Counted from the stretch's first letter, positions 7,854 to 15,939 are shown. The stretch: DNA of 41,138 nt from an archaeon GW2011_AR19 (GCA_000806015.1 JWKY01000004.1:1-41138), one strand, 5' to 3'. Numbers and translations: made by a program. The notes: generated from the letters alone by a model not told the origin.

Positions 7854-8525
7854 TTATTCTTTAATCTCCTCTGTCAAAGCACTTCCGTGCGTTATTGAAT
7901 TTAATTTATCATAAAAATCCATCACGATTCCGGAAGGAACACTAACAACAACTCTCAAACTTCCGTCGTCAAGCCAGCTTTCTTCTTTTTTATATTGCGC
8001 AACAACTCCATAAGCTTTTCCTGTATGCATTGCCGGAATAGTTATTTTAACGCTTTTCATTTCAAGTCTTATTGGGAGAATCTTGCTTATTTCCTGAATG
8101 ATTTCATTAATCTGATTTTCAACCGGGACATTTTTAATATTTACATGCGCCTGCTCAAGGGCGTTTTTTATTCTTTCGCTTGGATGGGGTTTTCCCGTTC
8201 TTGAGTCAATAGAATTTACAGCTAAAAAATCAACAATTTGATTGTATCTTTTTTCTTGTTCAGCATTTCTTTGTTTTTGTGTAACTAAAATTTCTCCTTT
8301 CTTAACAATCTCCTGAACAATTTTATTTGTTTCTGTTGTTCCAAAAGCTTCATTTAAATCAGAACTTGGGGCTCTCTCAGCTTTTCTGACATCTCTAAAT
8401 ATAATGTCTCCTTCAGCTTCAATAGAACCAATTTCCCCTTTCTTGAATTTTAAAGCATCTTCCATATTAACTAAAATTTCAAAATGTTTTCCTGCTTTTT
8501 TTATTCGCGCTGTTGTTTGTGTCAT
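7854..8525 (-). CDS. sbds: Ribosome maturation protein SBDS/Sdo1
   Basis: The archaeal homologue of the Shwachman-Bodian-Diamond protein, which promotes release of initiation factor 6 from the large ribosomal subunit. At 223 residues it has the three-domain family length: an N-terminal FYSH domain (about 1-85, with HFEILVNMEDALKFKKGE), a helical middle (about 95-160, HPSERIKNALEQAHVNI) and a C-terminal ferredoxin-like domain. Its start shares a base with the psmA stop (TAATG). The psmA-SBDS-rrp4 order is conserved in many archaea. Confidence 0.95.
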   Translation of the reverse strand: MTQTTARIKKAGKHFEILVNMEDALKFKKGEIGSIEAEGDIIFRDVRKAERAPSSDLNEAFGTTETNKIVQEIVKKGEILVTQKQRNAEQEKRYNQIVDFLAVNSIDSRTGKPHPSERIKNALEQAHVNIKNVPVENQINEIIQEISKILPIRLEMKSVKITIPAMHTGKAYGVVAQYKKEESWLDDGSLRVVVSVPSGIVMDFYDKLNSITHGSALTEEIKE

Positions 8526-9244
8526 TATATTTCCTTAATTTTTTCCCCTTCTACTCTTTCAATTTTTTTATTTTCAGAATTAATATAAACAAGTTCAAAT
8601 TTGCTTAAAGAAAATTTATTTCCTTTTATTTCTTTGAAAATATCCAATGCTAATTTTATTCCTTCTTTAATTTTTAGATTTTGCTTGTATTTTTCCCTTA
8701 ATTTTTCCTTGATTTTGTCGTCGTTCTCGCCGATAGCATTAGCATGATATGAAAAATAATTTCCTGTAATGTCGCTTACAAATAATTCCGGCTTTTTTCC
8801 GTTAATGCCTGCTGTCATCATAGAAACTCCGAAAGGCCTTGCTCCGCCGTATTGGGTGAATTGCTGTTTCATGTTTGCAATTTCCTTAACAACTGATTCT
8901 GTTTCAATCGGCGAGTCATAAGTTATTCTATGCTGCTGCGCCAAAAGCTGGGCGCGTTCAATTAATACTCTTGCATCAGAAACAATTCCCGCAACACTTA
9001 CAACAACATGAGAATCAATTTCATGAATTTTGTTCGCAGACTCTTTAACAATTAGAAGGTCTTCAATTCGTTTATCAGCTAATATGAAAACTCCGTCTGA
9101 ACAAACCATTCCAATACTTGCGCTTCCGAGTCTGACAGTTTTTTCCGCATATTCCACCTGAAGTAAATGTCCGTCGGGAGAGAACATAGTTGCAGTTCTG
9201 TCATAACCCATTGCTTGATGCTGCATATCTAAAGGCATATCCAT
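8525..9244 (-). CDS. psmA: Proteasome subunit alpha
   Basis: Forms the outer rings of the archaeal 20S proteasome, gating substrate entry and docking regulators. The signature is clear: MGYDRTATMFSPDGHLLQVEYAEK at about 12-35, the strongly conserved alpha-subunit N-terminus that forms the gate, then GSASIGMVCSDGVFILADKR. At 239 residues it is family-typical. It heads the minus-strand operon with SBDS and the exosome. Met1, Met3 and Met7 are all possible starts; the upstream box A favours the first. The catalytic beta subunit is not in the window. Confidence 0.95.
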   Translation of the reverse strand: MDMPLDMQHQAMGYDRTATMFSPDGHLLQVEYAEKTVRLGSASIGMVCSDGVFILADKRIEDLLIVKESANKIHEIDSHVVVSVAGIVSDARVLIERAQLLAQQHRITYDSPIETESVVKEIANMKQQFTQYGGARPFGVSMMTAGINGKKPELFVSDITGNYFSYHANAIGENDDKIKEKLREKYKQNLKIKEGIKLALDIFKEIKGNKFSLSKFELVYINSENKKIERVEGEKIKEI

Positions 9245-9256
9245 TTTACTTATTAG

Positions 9257-9266
9257 AGAATTTTAT
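9257..9266 (-). promoter_or_regulatory. Box A promoter of the psmA-exosome operon
   Basis: On the minus strand the stretch ATTATAAAAT lies about 20 nt before the psmA ATG. Archaeal TATA boxes sit about 25 nt before transcription start, so the mRNA would be nearly leaderless. A second TATA-like sequence (plus-strand gatttataaatg, about 9317-9328) lies further up and could be an alternative. Confidence 0.5.
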
Positions 9267-9426
9267 AATGTTTATCTAATTTTATTTTCTCTGTCTAAAA
9301 AAAGAAATTTTGAAGATTTATAAATGTTTTCTTTCACTTGAATTCCCCTAAAAGCGATTGAAAACTTCGTGTTTTATTATGCTCATTTGCAATAATCTTT
9401 ATAAATTTCATAATGCATCTTTAATT

Positions 9427-10065
9427 ATGGGAACAAAACTTAGTTTAGGTTATGATATAATAAGCGGTCCTTGGGGAAATACAGAAATAAAAACAAAAAT
9501 TAATGGAAAGCCGGAAAAACTGCCTTTTGAATACGGATATTTTAAAGAATCTTCAATGGAAGTTTTGAGTGTTTTGGGAAAAAATTATAATGTTAGTAAA
9601 TACAAAGATATAGAAACAAATGAAAATTCAACATTTGAGTTTAAAAAACATTTACTAAATTATGGGTTTTCTGTTCGTGAAGCAAATTTGCCGGGAATAA
9701 CTATTCATGATTCTATCTACAAATATGTAAATTTATCTTTTTTACCCAAACTAACTTTAATTAAGAAAGATTTAGAAGGAAAAATTAAAGGTCTCATTAG
9801 AAAATATATAGTTACAACGTACATAAAACACGGACCAATTATGGGCGGTTTTAGATTTAATGGAGATGATGGAATAGGACCCAGATCATCCTCTGAAGAA
9901 ACAATAACTAAAAATTATTTTGAAGAAAGAAAAATTAAAAAAGATGAATTGAAAGAAAGGCAACTTGAACAAATAATTGATTATGTTCAAATAATTTTAG
10001 ACAATCCAAAATTTTCTTTAAAAGATCTTGAAAAATTAAGTTATAACGAAAGTGTTGCTGTTTGA
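9427..10065 (+). CDS. Hypothetical protein (212 aa), leaderless
   Basis: I do not recognise the family. The ATG at 9427 is preferred over an upstream one at 9358 because a TATA element (tttataaattt, about 9399-9409) lies about 23 nt before it and the upstream 23 codons look noncoding. The product has a beta-rich N-terminal part, a Gly-rich turn (GPIMGGFRFNGDDGIGP, near residue 140) and a helical, Lys/Glu-rich C-terminus. It has no signal peptide or membrane helix. It is divergent from psmA and upstream of VapBC. Confidence 0.65.
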   Translation: MGTKLSLGYDIISGPWGNTEIKTKINGKPEKLPFEYGYFKESSMEVLSVLGKNYNVSKYKDIETNENSTFEFKKHLLNYGFSVREANLPGITIHDSIYKYVNLSFLPKLTLIKKDLEGKIKGLIRKYIVTTYIKHGPIMGGFRFNGDDGIGPRSSSEETITKNYFEERKIKKDELKERQLEQIIDYVQIILDNPKFSLKDLEKLSYNESVAV

Positions 10066-10092
10066 CAATTCTAAAATTCATACTTGAAGGTA

Positions 10093-10108
10093 GGAAAAGG
10101 TTTAAATA
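10093..10108 (+). promoter_or_regulatory. BRE/TATA promoter of vapBC
   Basis: The sequence gaaaaggtttaaatac carries a purine-rich BRE followed by TTTAAATA, centred about 27 nt upstream of the antitoxin ATG at 10131, consistent with leaderless transcription. Nearly the same BRE/TATA combination precedes the DGR-like target gene and the noncoding region at 40641-40657. Confidence 0.65.
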
Positions 10109-10130
10109 CTATGTATGACTAATTTAGATT

Positions 10131-10388
10131 ATGATAATTAAACGGGAAATTGGAGAAAAAGGGCAGGTAGTTATTCCGAAAGATATACGGGATATTTTGA
10201 ATTTGAGAAAAGGAGAAAAAGTAGTTTTTGAAATTAAAGATAAAGAAGTGTCAATAAAATCAGAGCAAAATCCAGAAGAATTTTTAAGAGATTTTTTGAA
10301 TGTGCCAGGAAAGAAAAAGAAGGGTTCTGTTAAAGAAATTAAAAAAATTTTAGAGGAACAATATGAAGAAAGAATATCTAGACTCTAG
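10131..10388 (+). CDS. vapB: AbrB/SpoVT-type antitoxin (VapB)
   Basis: An 85-residue antitoxin. The swapped-hairpin AbrB domain is residues 1-45 (REIGEKGQVVIPKDIRDILNLRKGEKVVF), which binds DNA and autoregulates. The Lys-rich C-terminal helix (about 55-85) would wrap around the toxin. It overlaps the PIN-domain gene by 26 nt, a typical VapBC layout with coupled translation. The leaderless promoter is just upstream. Confidence 0.9.
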   Translation: MIIKREIGEKGQVVIPKDIRDILNLRKGEKVVFEIKDKEVSIKSEQNPEEFLRDFLNVPGKKKKGSVKEIKKILEEQYEERISRL

Positions 10389-10767
10389 CGTTTTTATTTA
10401 CCCTCTTTTGTATGCAGATAAAAAAGCGCAGTTATCTGAAAAAATTCTTTTTGATTTAGCCAAAGGAGAATTTCAGGGTTTTACATCAGCTCTTACATGG
10501 GACGAAATAGTTCATGTCTTGAAAAAGAAGAAAGGAAAAGATGTCGCAATAAGCGAGGGAAAGAAATTTCTTAAATTTCCAAATTTAAAATTTATTAATT
10601 CGGATTTTTTTGTAATAGCTAATGCTCAAAAAATAATGGAAAATAATAATGTTGGTCCGCGGGATGCAATTCATATTTCAAGCGCATTAAGTCAAGGAAT
10701 TAATGAAATTATTTCTTTAGACAAAGATTTTGACAAAGTAAAAGAGATAAAAAGAATTGAGTTTTAA
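10363..10767 (+). CDS. vapC: PIN-domain ribonuclease toxin (VapC)
   Basis: A 134-residue PIN-domain endoribonuclease, usually cleaving tRNA or rRNA with Mg2+ or Mn2+. The acidic active-site residues are in place: Asp in YLDSSVF (residue 6), Glu in TWDEIVH (about 47), Asp in GPRDAIH (about 98) and Asp in SLDKDFD (about 117). The start overlaps the end of the antitoxin. With vapB this is a complete type II toxin-antitoxin pair. Confidence 0.9.
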   Translation: MKKEYLDSSVFIYPLLYADKKAQLSEKILFDLAKGEFQGFTSALTWDEIVHVLKKKKGKDVAISEGKKFLKFPNLKFINSDFFVIANAQKIMENNNVGPRDAIHISSALSQGINEIISLDKDFDKVKEIKRIEF

Positions 10768-10817
10768 TTAAAAGATTATTTAACATTTAACCCCCTTAAT
10801 CGTCCCGCTAACTCTTT

Positions 10818-10841
10818 AACTCGACCATGCTTGGGCGAGTT
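10818..10841. terminator. Hairpin between convergent vapC and rnp2
   Basis: AACTCG (10818-10823) pairs with CGAGTT (10836-10841), with an inner CC/GG pair and a short loop, followed on the plus strand by a T-containing stretch. It sits between the 3' ends of the convergent vapC and rnp2 genes and may act as a two-way transcript end. Its GC content and the word CTCG recall the dispersed elements, so it might be a decayed copy. Confidence 0.4.
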
Positions 10842-10855
10842 TGTCAAAAATTTTC

Positions 10856-11140
10856 CTAATTTTTGTTCGTCTTTAAACCTTTTAGTGTTCCACTTACCAT
10901 TTTAATGCTCATTTTTTCAGGCCAAACGCAAAGTGAAGCTCTTACATGATTTAAACTCTCGCGATTCACAGAAATCACAGCAGAATCTTTATCCGATTTA
11001 ATAAAACTCAAAGAAGTTTTTGACATTCCAAAAACTCCAATAAAATCTTTAATTGCTTTTGGAATATTTTCTTTTAAATTTTTTCCGCTGACTAAAAAAT
11101 ATCTTTTTCTTTCACGCATTGAGGGCTTTAGGGGTTTCAT
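10856..11140 (-). CDS. rnp2: Ribonuclease P protein component 2 (Pop5 family)
   Basis: A protein subunit of archaeal RNase P, which removes 5' leaders from pre-tRNA and binds Rnp3 (Rpp30). The Pop5 signatures are KPSMRERKRYFLV at the start, then SVNRESLNHVRASLCV in the middle and the closing SGTLKGLK. At 94 residues it is slightly shorter than typical (about 110-140). The partner Rnp3 is encoded at 22105-22563. The ATG overlaps the stop of a 17-codon leaderless ORF; Met8 is a less likely start. Confidence 0.85.
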   Translation of the reverse strand: MKPLKPSMRERKRYFLVSGKNLKENIPKAIKDFIGVFGMSKTSLSFIKSDKDSAVISVNRESLNHVRASLCVWPEKMSIKMVSGTLKGLKTNKN

Positions 11141-11190
11141 TTGAACTCTTCTGGAAGACGAATTAATGGAAATCTTTGATTTGCTTTCAT
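11137..11190 (-). CDS. 17-codon leaderless upstream ORF coupled to rnp2
   Basis: A box A (TTTAAAAAC, minus strand, about 11211-11219) lies about 25 nt before the ATG at 11190, so transcripts should start at this ATG. The frame encodes MKANQRFPLIRLPEEFK and its TGA overlaps the rnp2 ATG (ATGA). The geometry suggests ribosomes begin here and re-initiate at rnp2. It may be only a translational feeder rather than a functional peptide; no similar leader is known to me. Confidence 0.35.
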   Translation of the reverse strand: MKANQRFPLIRLPEEFK

Positions 11191-11249
11191 AATTTTAATA
11201 TTAAAAAGAAGTTTTTAAATTATATCTTAAAAAAATTTATTTGCATTTT

Positions 11250-11609
11250 TTAATTCTTTTTTATAGCATATTTTTTTGCTCTTTGCATATCATTATTTTC
11301 TTTATCTTCTTTGTAGTATATTTCTATAATTAAGACCTCATTTATTGAGGGGTTATAAGTATAAATTACCCTTATCCCGCTATTTCCTCCACGATTGAGC
11401 GCCTTGCATCTAAATTTTCTTGCTTTATATACTGGATAAAATTCTTCACCTATTCCCTGTAACCTAACAATTCCAGATAATCTTGTTGGTTCAACAGAAA
11501 CAGCTTGTTTGAAAGTCTCAAAATCGTTTTCTAATCCAATTCTCCTTAATACACGGAAATCTTTATCTAATTCATCGACAGAAATAACTTTAGCAGGCAA
11601 CATCTTCAT
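11250..11609 (-). CDS. Putative toxin of a Panacea (PanAT) pair, RelE/HigB-like
   Basis: A 119-residue basic protein with the compact alpha/beta pattern of a RelE-type toxin: a helical start, then RLSGIVRLQGIGEEFYPVYKARKFRCKAL, then strands GIRVIYTYNP and VLIIEIYYKEDKEN. It directly follows the Panacea-domain gene with a 20-nt overlap. Panacea (DUF4065) is known to neutralise many unrelated toxins, so the neighbour is the toxin by position. Met3 (11603) is an alternative start. RelE-type fold assignment is moderate, from pattern only. Confidence 0.7.
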   Translation of the reverse strand: MKMLPAKVISVDELDKDFRVLRRIGLENDFETFKQAVSVEPTRLSGIVRLQGIGEEFYPVYKARKFRCKALNRGGNSGIRVIYTYNPSINEVLIIEIYYKEDKENNDMQRAKKYAIKKN

Positions 11610-12129
11610 TTCTAACAGAAAAAATTGGGTTTCTATAGAATACTAATTCATAATTGATAATGTTTTTTTCTTTTGTGGCTTTCCAAGGCATGTCTTCATG
11701 AGAATAACTGCTAATTTGATTAGCATTCATTTCACCTAATTTGTTTATTGCTTTGTCTATTACTTTGATCTCCTCTCCATTTAATAAATTAAGGCAGGGT
11801 TCAGTAGTTGAAGAAAATTTCATTTGTTTCTTTCCAAAAAAACTTCCATCGCTTATCTTTATTTTTTTTTCTTTTTCCAAATGTTTTATTGCAATATCGA
11901 AATGTTTTGGGGCTGGACCATTTGGCAGTTTATAATATAATTCTCCTGTAATAGATTCTTCATTTATTTCATAAAAATCAAAATCTGAAAAGTATAACAT
12001 TTTATATAACACGGTTTTTCCAACATTATCTAATGAACCTTTTTTAGAGATTATATAATGTAAAACTTGCTCAAATTTTTTTTCATTAAAAGTGTTTAAA
12101 GAATTAACTATAATACACTCTTTTTCCAT
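11590..12129 (-). CDS. panA: Panacea-domain antitoxin (DUF4065, SocA/GepA-like)
   Basis: The Panacea domain covers most of the protein: KTVLYKMLYFSDFDFYEINEESITGELYYKLPNGP is followed by a helical core and the closing SYSHEDMPWK, all hallmark motifs. I chose the ATG at 12129 (protein begins MEKECIIVN) over the upstream one at 12201. A TATA-like TTTAAA lies about 24 nt before it, and the extra 24 residues are not family-like. It is divergent from RNase J and overlaps the following toxin gene. Confidence 0.85.
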   Translation of the reverse strand: MEKECIIVNSLNTFNEKKFEQVLHYIISKKGSLDNVGKTVLYKMLYFSDFDFYEINEESITGELYYKLPNGPAPKHFDIAIKHLEKEKKIKISDGSFFGKKQMKFSSTTEPCLNLLNGEEIKVIDKAINKLGEMNANQISSYSHEDMPWKATKEKNIINYELVFYRNPIFSVRNEDVAC

Positions 12130-12268
12130 TAATTCAAATAGTTTATTGAGTTTAAATAATTTTAGTTTTATAACTAAACACTCCGTAATTGCATGCAACA
12201 AATTCTTTTTTAAAACTTTTTAAACTCCTTCTTCCTTTAATTTTTATAAAAAAAGGTAAAAAACAAAT

Positions 12269-13615
12269 ATGGAAATTTGCACAATCGGCGGTTATGAAGA
12301 AGTTGGAAAAAATATGACTGCTGTAAAAGTTGGCGACGATGTAATTATTTTTGACGCGGGAATTTATCTGCCTCCATTAATAGAATTGCAGGAGCAGGAA
12401 TCTTTTATTCGTTATAACGAACATATGCTAAGAAAACTAAAAGTTATTCCGGATGATTTAGTTCTTGATAAATTGGGATGGACAGATAAAGTAAGAGCAA
12501 TTATTATCGGACATGCTCACTTAGACCATGTTGGAGGGGTCCCTTATTTAGCGCACAGATATCCAAAAGCAGAAATTATTGCAACGCCTTTTACAATGGA
12601 AATTTTGAATTCAATTTATGAAGATGAAAAATTAGTTTTAAGAAACAAACAAAGAACTATTAAAGCAAATTCCAGATTAAAATTAAAAACCCCTAACGGA
12701 GAATTAGATTTAGAATTTATTAATACGACTCACTCAACAATCCAATGTGTTTTTGTAGTCTGGCATTCAAAAGAAGGCGGTGTTTTTTATGCGCTTGATT
12801 TTAAATTTGACAAACATCCAATTATCGGAGAGCCTCCAAACTATTCAAGATTAAAAGAATTAGGAAGAAAAAAACAAATAAAATGTCTTATTGTTGATTC
12901 TCTTTATGCAGATACAGATAGAAGGACGGCAAGTGAAAGAATTGCCAGAGACCTTTTGGAGGACGCGCTTTCTGTAATTCGCGACAGAAATTCAGCGCTT
13001 TTCATAACAACTTTCTCCTCGCATATTGCAAGATTAAAAAGCATTGTTGAATTTGGAAAAAAAACAGGAAGGCAGATAGTTTTTATGGGAAGAAGTTTAA
13101 TGAAATATCTTAACGCAGCAAAAAAAGTCGGAGAGTGTCCGTTTTATCATCAGATTAGATTAATGAAATATAGAAAGCAAATAAATTCTTTTTTAAAAAA
13201 AGTTGAAGATGAAAGAGGAAAATATTTAATTGTCTGCACCGGACATCAGGGTGAAAAAGGCGCGATTTTAGACAGGATAATAAATGATGAAACGCCCTTC
13301 AAATTTCGCGCCGGAGATAATGTGATTTTTTCTTCAAGCGTAATTCCCGTTTCTCAAAATATTAATGCCCGTGAAAAAATGGATAAAAAATTAAGAGCTA
13401 AAGGGGCCAGAATACAAACCGACATTCATGTTTCAGGACATGGCGGCCGCGAAGATTTAAGAGATTTAGTGGGGATGTTAGAACCTAAAAATATAATCCC
13501 GGCTCATGGTTCATTAGAACAGGAAATTCCGATGGTTGAATTAGCAAATGAAATGGGTTATAAATCTCAAGAGAGTGTTCATTTATCATCGAATGGAAAA
13601 GTTGTGAAGATATGA
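12269..13615 (+). CDS. rnj: Archaeal RNase J (beta-CASP metallo-ribonuclease)
   Basis: A 448-residue beta-CASP/metallo-beta-lactamase nuclease, matching the aRNase J family with 5'-3' exoribonuclease activity. Zinc ligands are visible in GHAHLDHVGG (His82, His84, Asp86, His87), a further His near 154 (TTHST) and Asp near 177 (YALDFKFD). The beta-CASP motifs follow: IVDSLYADTD, then HVSGHGG and PAHGS near 419. A TATA-like element (tttttataaaa, about 12240-12250) gives a near-leaderless start. With the exosome operon and RNase P proteins, the window holds much of the cell's RNA-processing machinery. Confidence 0.92.
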   Translation: MEICTIGGYEEVGKNMTAVKVGDDVIIFDAGIYLPPLIELQEQESFIRYNEHMLRKLKVIPDDLVLDKLGWTDKVRAIIIGHAHLDHVGGVPYLAHRYPKAEIIATPFTMEILNSIYEDEKLVLRNKQRTIKANSRLKLKTPNGELDLEFINTTHSTIQCVFVVWHSKEGGVFYALDFKFDKHPIIGEPPNYSRLKELGRKKQIKCLIVDSLYADTDRRTASERIARDLLEDALSVIRDRNSALFITTFSSHIARLKSIVEFGKKTGRQIVFMGRSLMKYLNAAKKVGECPFYHQIRLMKYRKQINSFLKKVEDERGKYLIVCTGHQGEKGAILDRIINDETPFKFRAGDNVIFSSSVIPVSQNINAREKMDKKLRAKGARIQTDIHVSGHGGREDLRDLVGMLEPKNIIPAHGSLEQEIPMVELANEMGYKSQESVHLSSNGKVVKI

Positions 13616-13675
13616 TTGGCTTTATTAAATTTCCAATATAAAATGATTTTTAAACTAACTATTATTTAATTGATA

Positions 13676-14014
13676 ATGGTTAATCAAGAAATTTTAGGGG
13701 GTTTAAGATTAGTATTAAACCGGGGAGAATCTTTAGAAAAAGCTATGCTTTCATTTTATAATGCAGGTTATAAAAAAGAAGAAATAGAAGAGGCTGCGAA
13801 ATTTCTTCAAAACCCTGAACAAATTCAGAATACTCAACAATCTGAAACTCCAAACACAGCAATAAAACCTCGTTCTAAAAAAGTTTCAGATTACAATACT
13901 GAAAATCCTAAATCAAATCTAATAAAAAAGACAGGAAAATGGCTATTAACTGCAATAATTATTGCCGCTATTATTTTTGTCGGGCTTTTAATTGCGTTTT
14001 TAGTTACAACATAA
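13676..14014 (+). CDS. Small membrane protein with N-terminal helical domain
   Basis: A 112-residue protein: a helical region at 1-45 (EILGGLRLVLNRGESLEKAMLSFYNAGYKKEEIEEAAKFL, which reads like a small UBA- or helix-turn-helix-like bundle), a polar Gln/Ser/Asn linker, and one strong C-terminal membrane helix (about 90-110). The topology suggests a cytoplasmic domain tethered by a tail anchor. ATG at 13676 is favoured over TTG at 13670 because box A (tttttaaac) lies about 25 nt before it. Function unknown. Confidence 0.65.
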   Translation: MVNQEILGGLRLVLNRGESLEKAMLSFYNAGYKKEEIEEAAKFLQNPEQIQNTQQSETPNTAIKPRSKKVSDYNTENPKSNLIKKTGKWLLTAIIIAAIIFVGLLIAFLVTT

Positions 14015-14032
14015 TTTAAACATAAATTAAAA

Positions 14033-14575
14033 ATGCCCCCAATATATCAACCAGCAGAGGATTCTTATTTGTTGTCTAAAGTTTTAGGAAAAGAAATTCC
14101 TGAATTGCTTAAAAAAAATCAGCATTTGCAATTTTTGGAAATTGGCTCTGGCTCCGGGATTCTTTTAGAAACTGCAAAAAGATTAGGAATTAAAAGAGAG
14201 CATATTTTTGGAGCAGACATAAATCAGAAAGCTGTTGAACATTGCAGGAGTTTGGATTTTAATTGCATTTATTCAGATTTATTTGAAAATGTTCAGGGAA
14301 AATATGCTTTAATTATTTTTAATCCTCCGTATTTGCCTAAAAATTCTTCAGAGCCCACAGATTCTCAATTAGCGACAACAGGCGGGCTTCAAGGAAGCGG
14401 GATTATTAATGAATTTTTAAAACAAGCAGAAAATTATTTAGAAAAAAATGGGAAAATTTTCTTGCTGACTTCTTCATTAACAAAGGGAATTAAATGGCGG
14501 GAATTTAAGAAAAAGAAGTTAGGAAATGAAAAATTATTTTTTGAAGAACTTTATGTTTGGGAATTGGGAAAATAA
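14033..14575 (+). CDS. HemK/Mtq2-like release-factor glutamine methyltransferase
   Basis: A 180-residue class I SAM-dependent methyltransferase of the HemK family. Motifs include the start YQPAEDSYLL, the SAM-binding FLEIGSGSGIL, acidic GADIN and the substrate motif NPPYLP. The short form without an N-terminal substrate domain matches archaeal/eukaryotic Mtq2, which methylates the GGQ glutamine of release factor aRF1. Related short proteins may modify other substrates, so the target is inferred. It starts 18 nt after the small membrane protein. Confidence 0.88.
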   Translation: MPPIYQPAEDSYLLSKVLGKEIPELLKKNQHLQFLEIGSGSGILLETAKRLGIKREHIFGADINQKAVEHCRSLDFNCIYSDLFENVQGKYALIIFNPPYLPKNSSEPTDSQLATTGGLQGSGIINEFLKQAENYLEKNGKIFLLTSSLTKGIKWREFKKKKLGNEKLFFEELYVWELGK

Positions 14576-14590
14576 TTTTTTTATGTGAAA

Positions 14591-14640
14591 TTGCTCGTCG
14601 CGAGGCGACTCGGATTGATGGCAATATTACCCTAAACAAC
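14591..14640. repeat. Dispersed palindromic element, shortened copy C
   Basis: Contains a small GC-rich palindrome (GTCGC-gag-GCGAC, about 14597-14609), then ctcggatt and aatattaccctaaacaac (14623-14640). The last block matches 4892-4909 in 16 of 18 positions and the spacing from the CTCGGATT word is almost the same. The full 56-nt unit is not present, so this is a partial or variant copy. It lies in a 151-nt gap between convergent genes with no other content visible. Confidence 0.55.
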
Positions 14641-14726
14641 TTTTATTAATATTGATAAATTAATCTTGCTTTTGGAACTGGTCTATACAAATTCACAAGT
14701 TTTGTTTCTAATTTTCCATTTATCAT

Positions 14727-15320
14727 TTATTCTTCCTGAGAAACCCATTTATCAAGCTCTTTAACATAAACTTTCATTTTATCACCTTGATTATATTTGT
14801 CGTCGTTATTTACATCTTCCCAAACCCTTACCGGATTTTTATCTGCTCCTTCATAAGTATAATGAACTTTACTTCTTTTTTTGATATTTTGTCCTGGAGA
14901 AGAATCTTCTATTCTTTCAATTTCTGTCAGTCTTCCTAATGAATCATATTGGAATTCGTTAATTATTAAATAATCAACAAGTTTGTCAGTTAGTTTTCTG
15001 TTTAAAATGTTCTTTGGTTCTTTTGGGTCAGTCGGTCTTCCAAGGTCTTTTTCTTTAAAGCTGTATTTTGTTTCAGTTTCTAATAAAACTTTTCCATCTT
15101 TTTTTTGTGAATTTTTTTCAATTATATATTCTTTTTTTTCTAAAACTTTTTCTTTATTATAAATTTCTTCAATAACTGAGGAAGTCTCACTATAAAAAAT
15201 TGTATCGTTTGCATTATTCTCAATTGAAACCTTATCTTGGGCGATTGTGTAATTCAATCCACTAAAACTCAATCCCAAAACAGGCGCTAAAATCTTTAAG
15301 AGATTTTTCATCTCTTTCAA
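14727..15320 (-). CDS. Secreted hypothetical protein with possible Ca-binding loop
   Basis: About 197 residues. A signal peptide (about 1-27, LLKILAPVLGLSFSGLNYTIA) is followed by a hydrophilic, strand-rich body. FQYDSLGRLTEIERIED near 123-139 resembles a YD-type repeat, and DVNNDDKYNQGD (169-180) has the Asp/Asn spacing of an EF-hand or dockerin loop. ATG at 15311 (Met4) is an equally good start. The gene at 24559-24969 has the same general plan. Exact function unknown. Confidence 0.6.
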   Translation of the reverse strand: MKEMKNLLKILAPVLGLSFSGLNYTIAQDKVSIENNANDTIFYSETSSVIEEIYNKEKVLEKKEYIIEKNSQKKDGKVLLETETKYSFKEKDLGRPTDPKEPKNILNRKLTDKLVDYLIINEFQYDSLGRLTEIERIEDSSPGQNIKKRSKVHYTYEGADKNPVRVWEDVNNDDKYNQGDKMKVYVKELDKWVSQEE

Positions 15321-15441
15321 AGCTCTTTTGCCTATTTAAATATTTCTATATGTTATAATTATATAATTGCAACAACATAACTAAATGAAATGGGGTTCAG
15401 GTTTAAGATAATTTTATAAAACCCCTTTCTATATTTCCTTT

Positions 15442-15924
15442 ATGGCTGAAAAATCTAAATTAGCAAAATTAAAAGAAGATTATTCTAAACTTCAGAAAAA
15501 ATATGGGTTGCCTGATTTTGACAAATTAAATGAAGACTTTGGAATAGAGAAAACAGCGCAAACAGAAACTGATTTTTTAATCAAAGAGATTAGGGAAAGT
15601 ATCGGAGAAACTCTTGAAAACTTTTTAAGGTTTGTTGAAGCAATTTTAAATCCTGTGAATGTTCCAATGTTTTTATTTCCGATTATAAAATCTTTAAACA
15701 CTGAAGAAAAAAACAAATTATCTGAAATTTACAAAAAGCTCTCAAAATTAGAAATTGATGCGCTGAAATTAATTAATTATTCTGAAAAAAAAGAAGCAGA
15801 ATTTATTAAAAATTCGTATGCCCTTTGGCAGGAAATCAAAAAAGATTTTGTAAAAATTATTGAAGGTGTTGAAAAAAAAATAGAGATTAAGTCTGAAAAA
15901 TCTGAAAGGGGATATTTTGGGTGA
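15442..15924 (+). CDS. Hypothetical helical protein
   Basis: A 160-residue, highly charged, mostly helical protein with no signal peptide. The start LAKLKEDYSKLQKKYGLPDFDKLNEDFGIEK and the middle NPVNVPMFLFPIIKSLNTEEKNKLSEIYKKL look like a conserved compact helical domain followed by coiled-coil stretches. A possible TATA (attttataaaa, about 15411-15421) lies about 25 nt before the ATG. Convergent with pheT. Not recognised beyond this; it reads like a conserved DPANN protein. Confidence 0.65.
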   Translation: MAEKSKLAKLKEDYSKLQKKYGLPDFDKLNEDFGIEKTAQTETDFLIKEIRESIGETLENFLRFVEAILNPVNVPMFLFPIIKSLNTEEKNKLSEIYKKLSKLEIDALKLINYSEKKEAEFIKNSYALWQEIKKDFVKIIEGVEKKIEIKSEKSERGYFG

Positions 15925-15939
15925 ATTTATTTTCAATAA

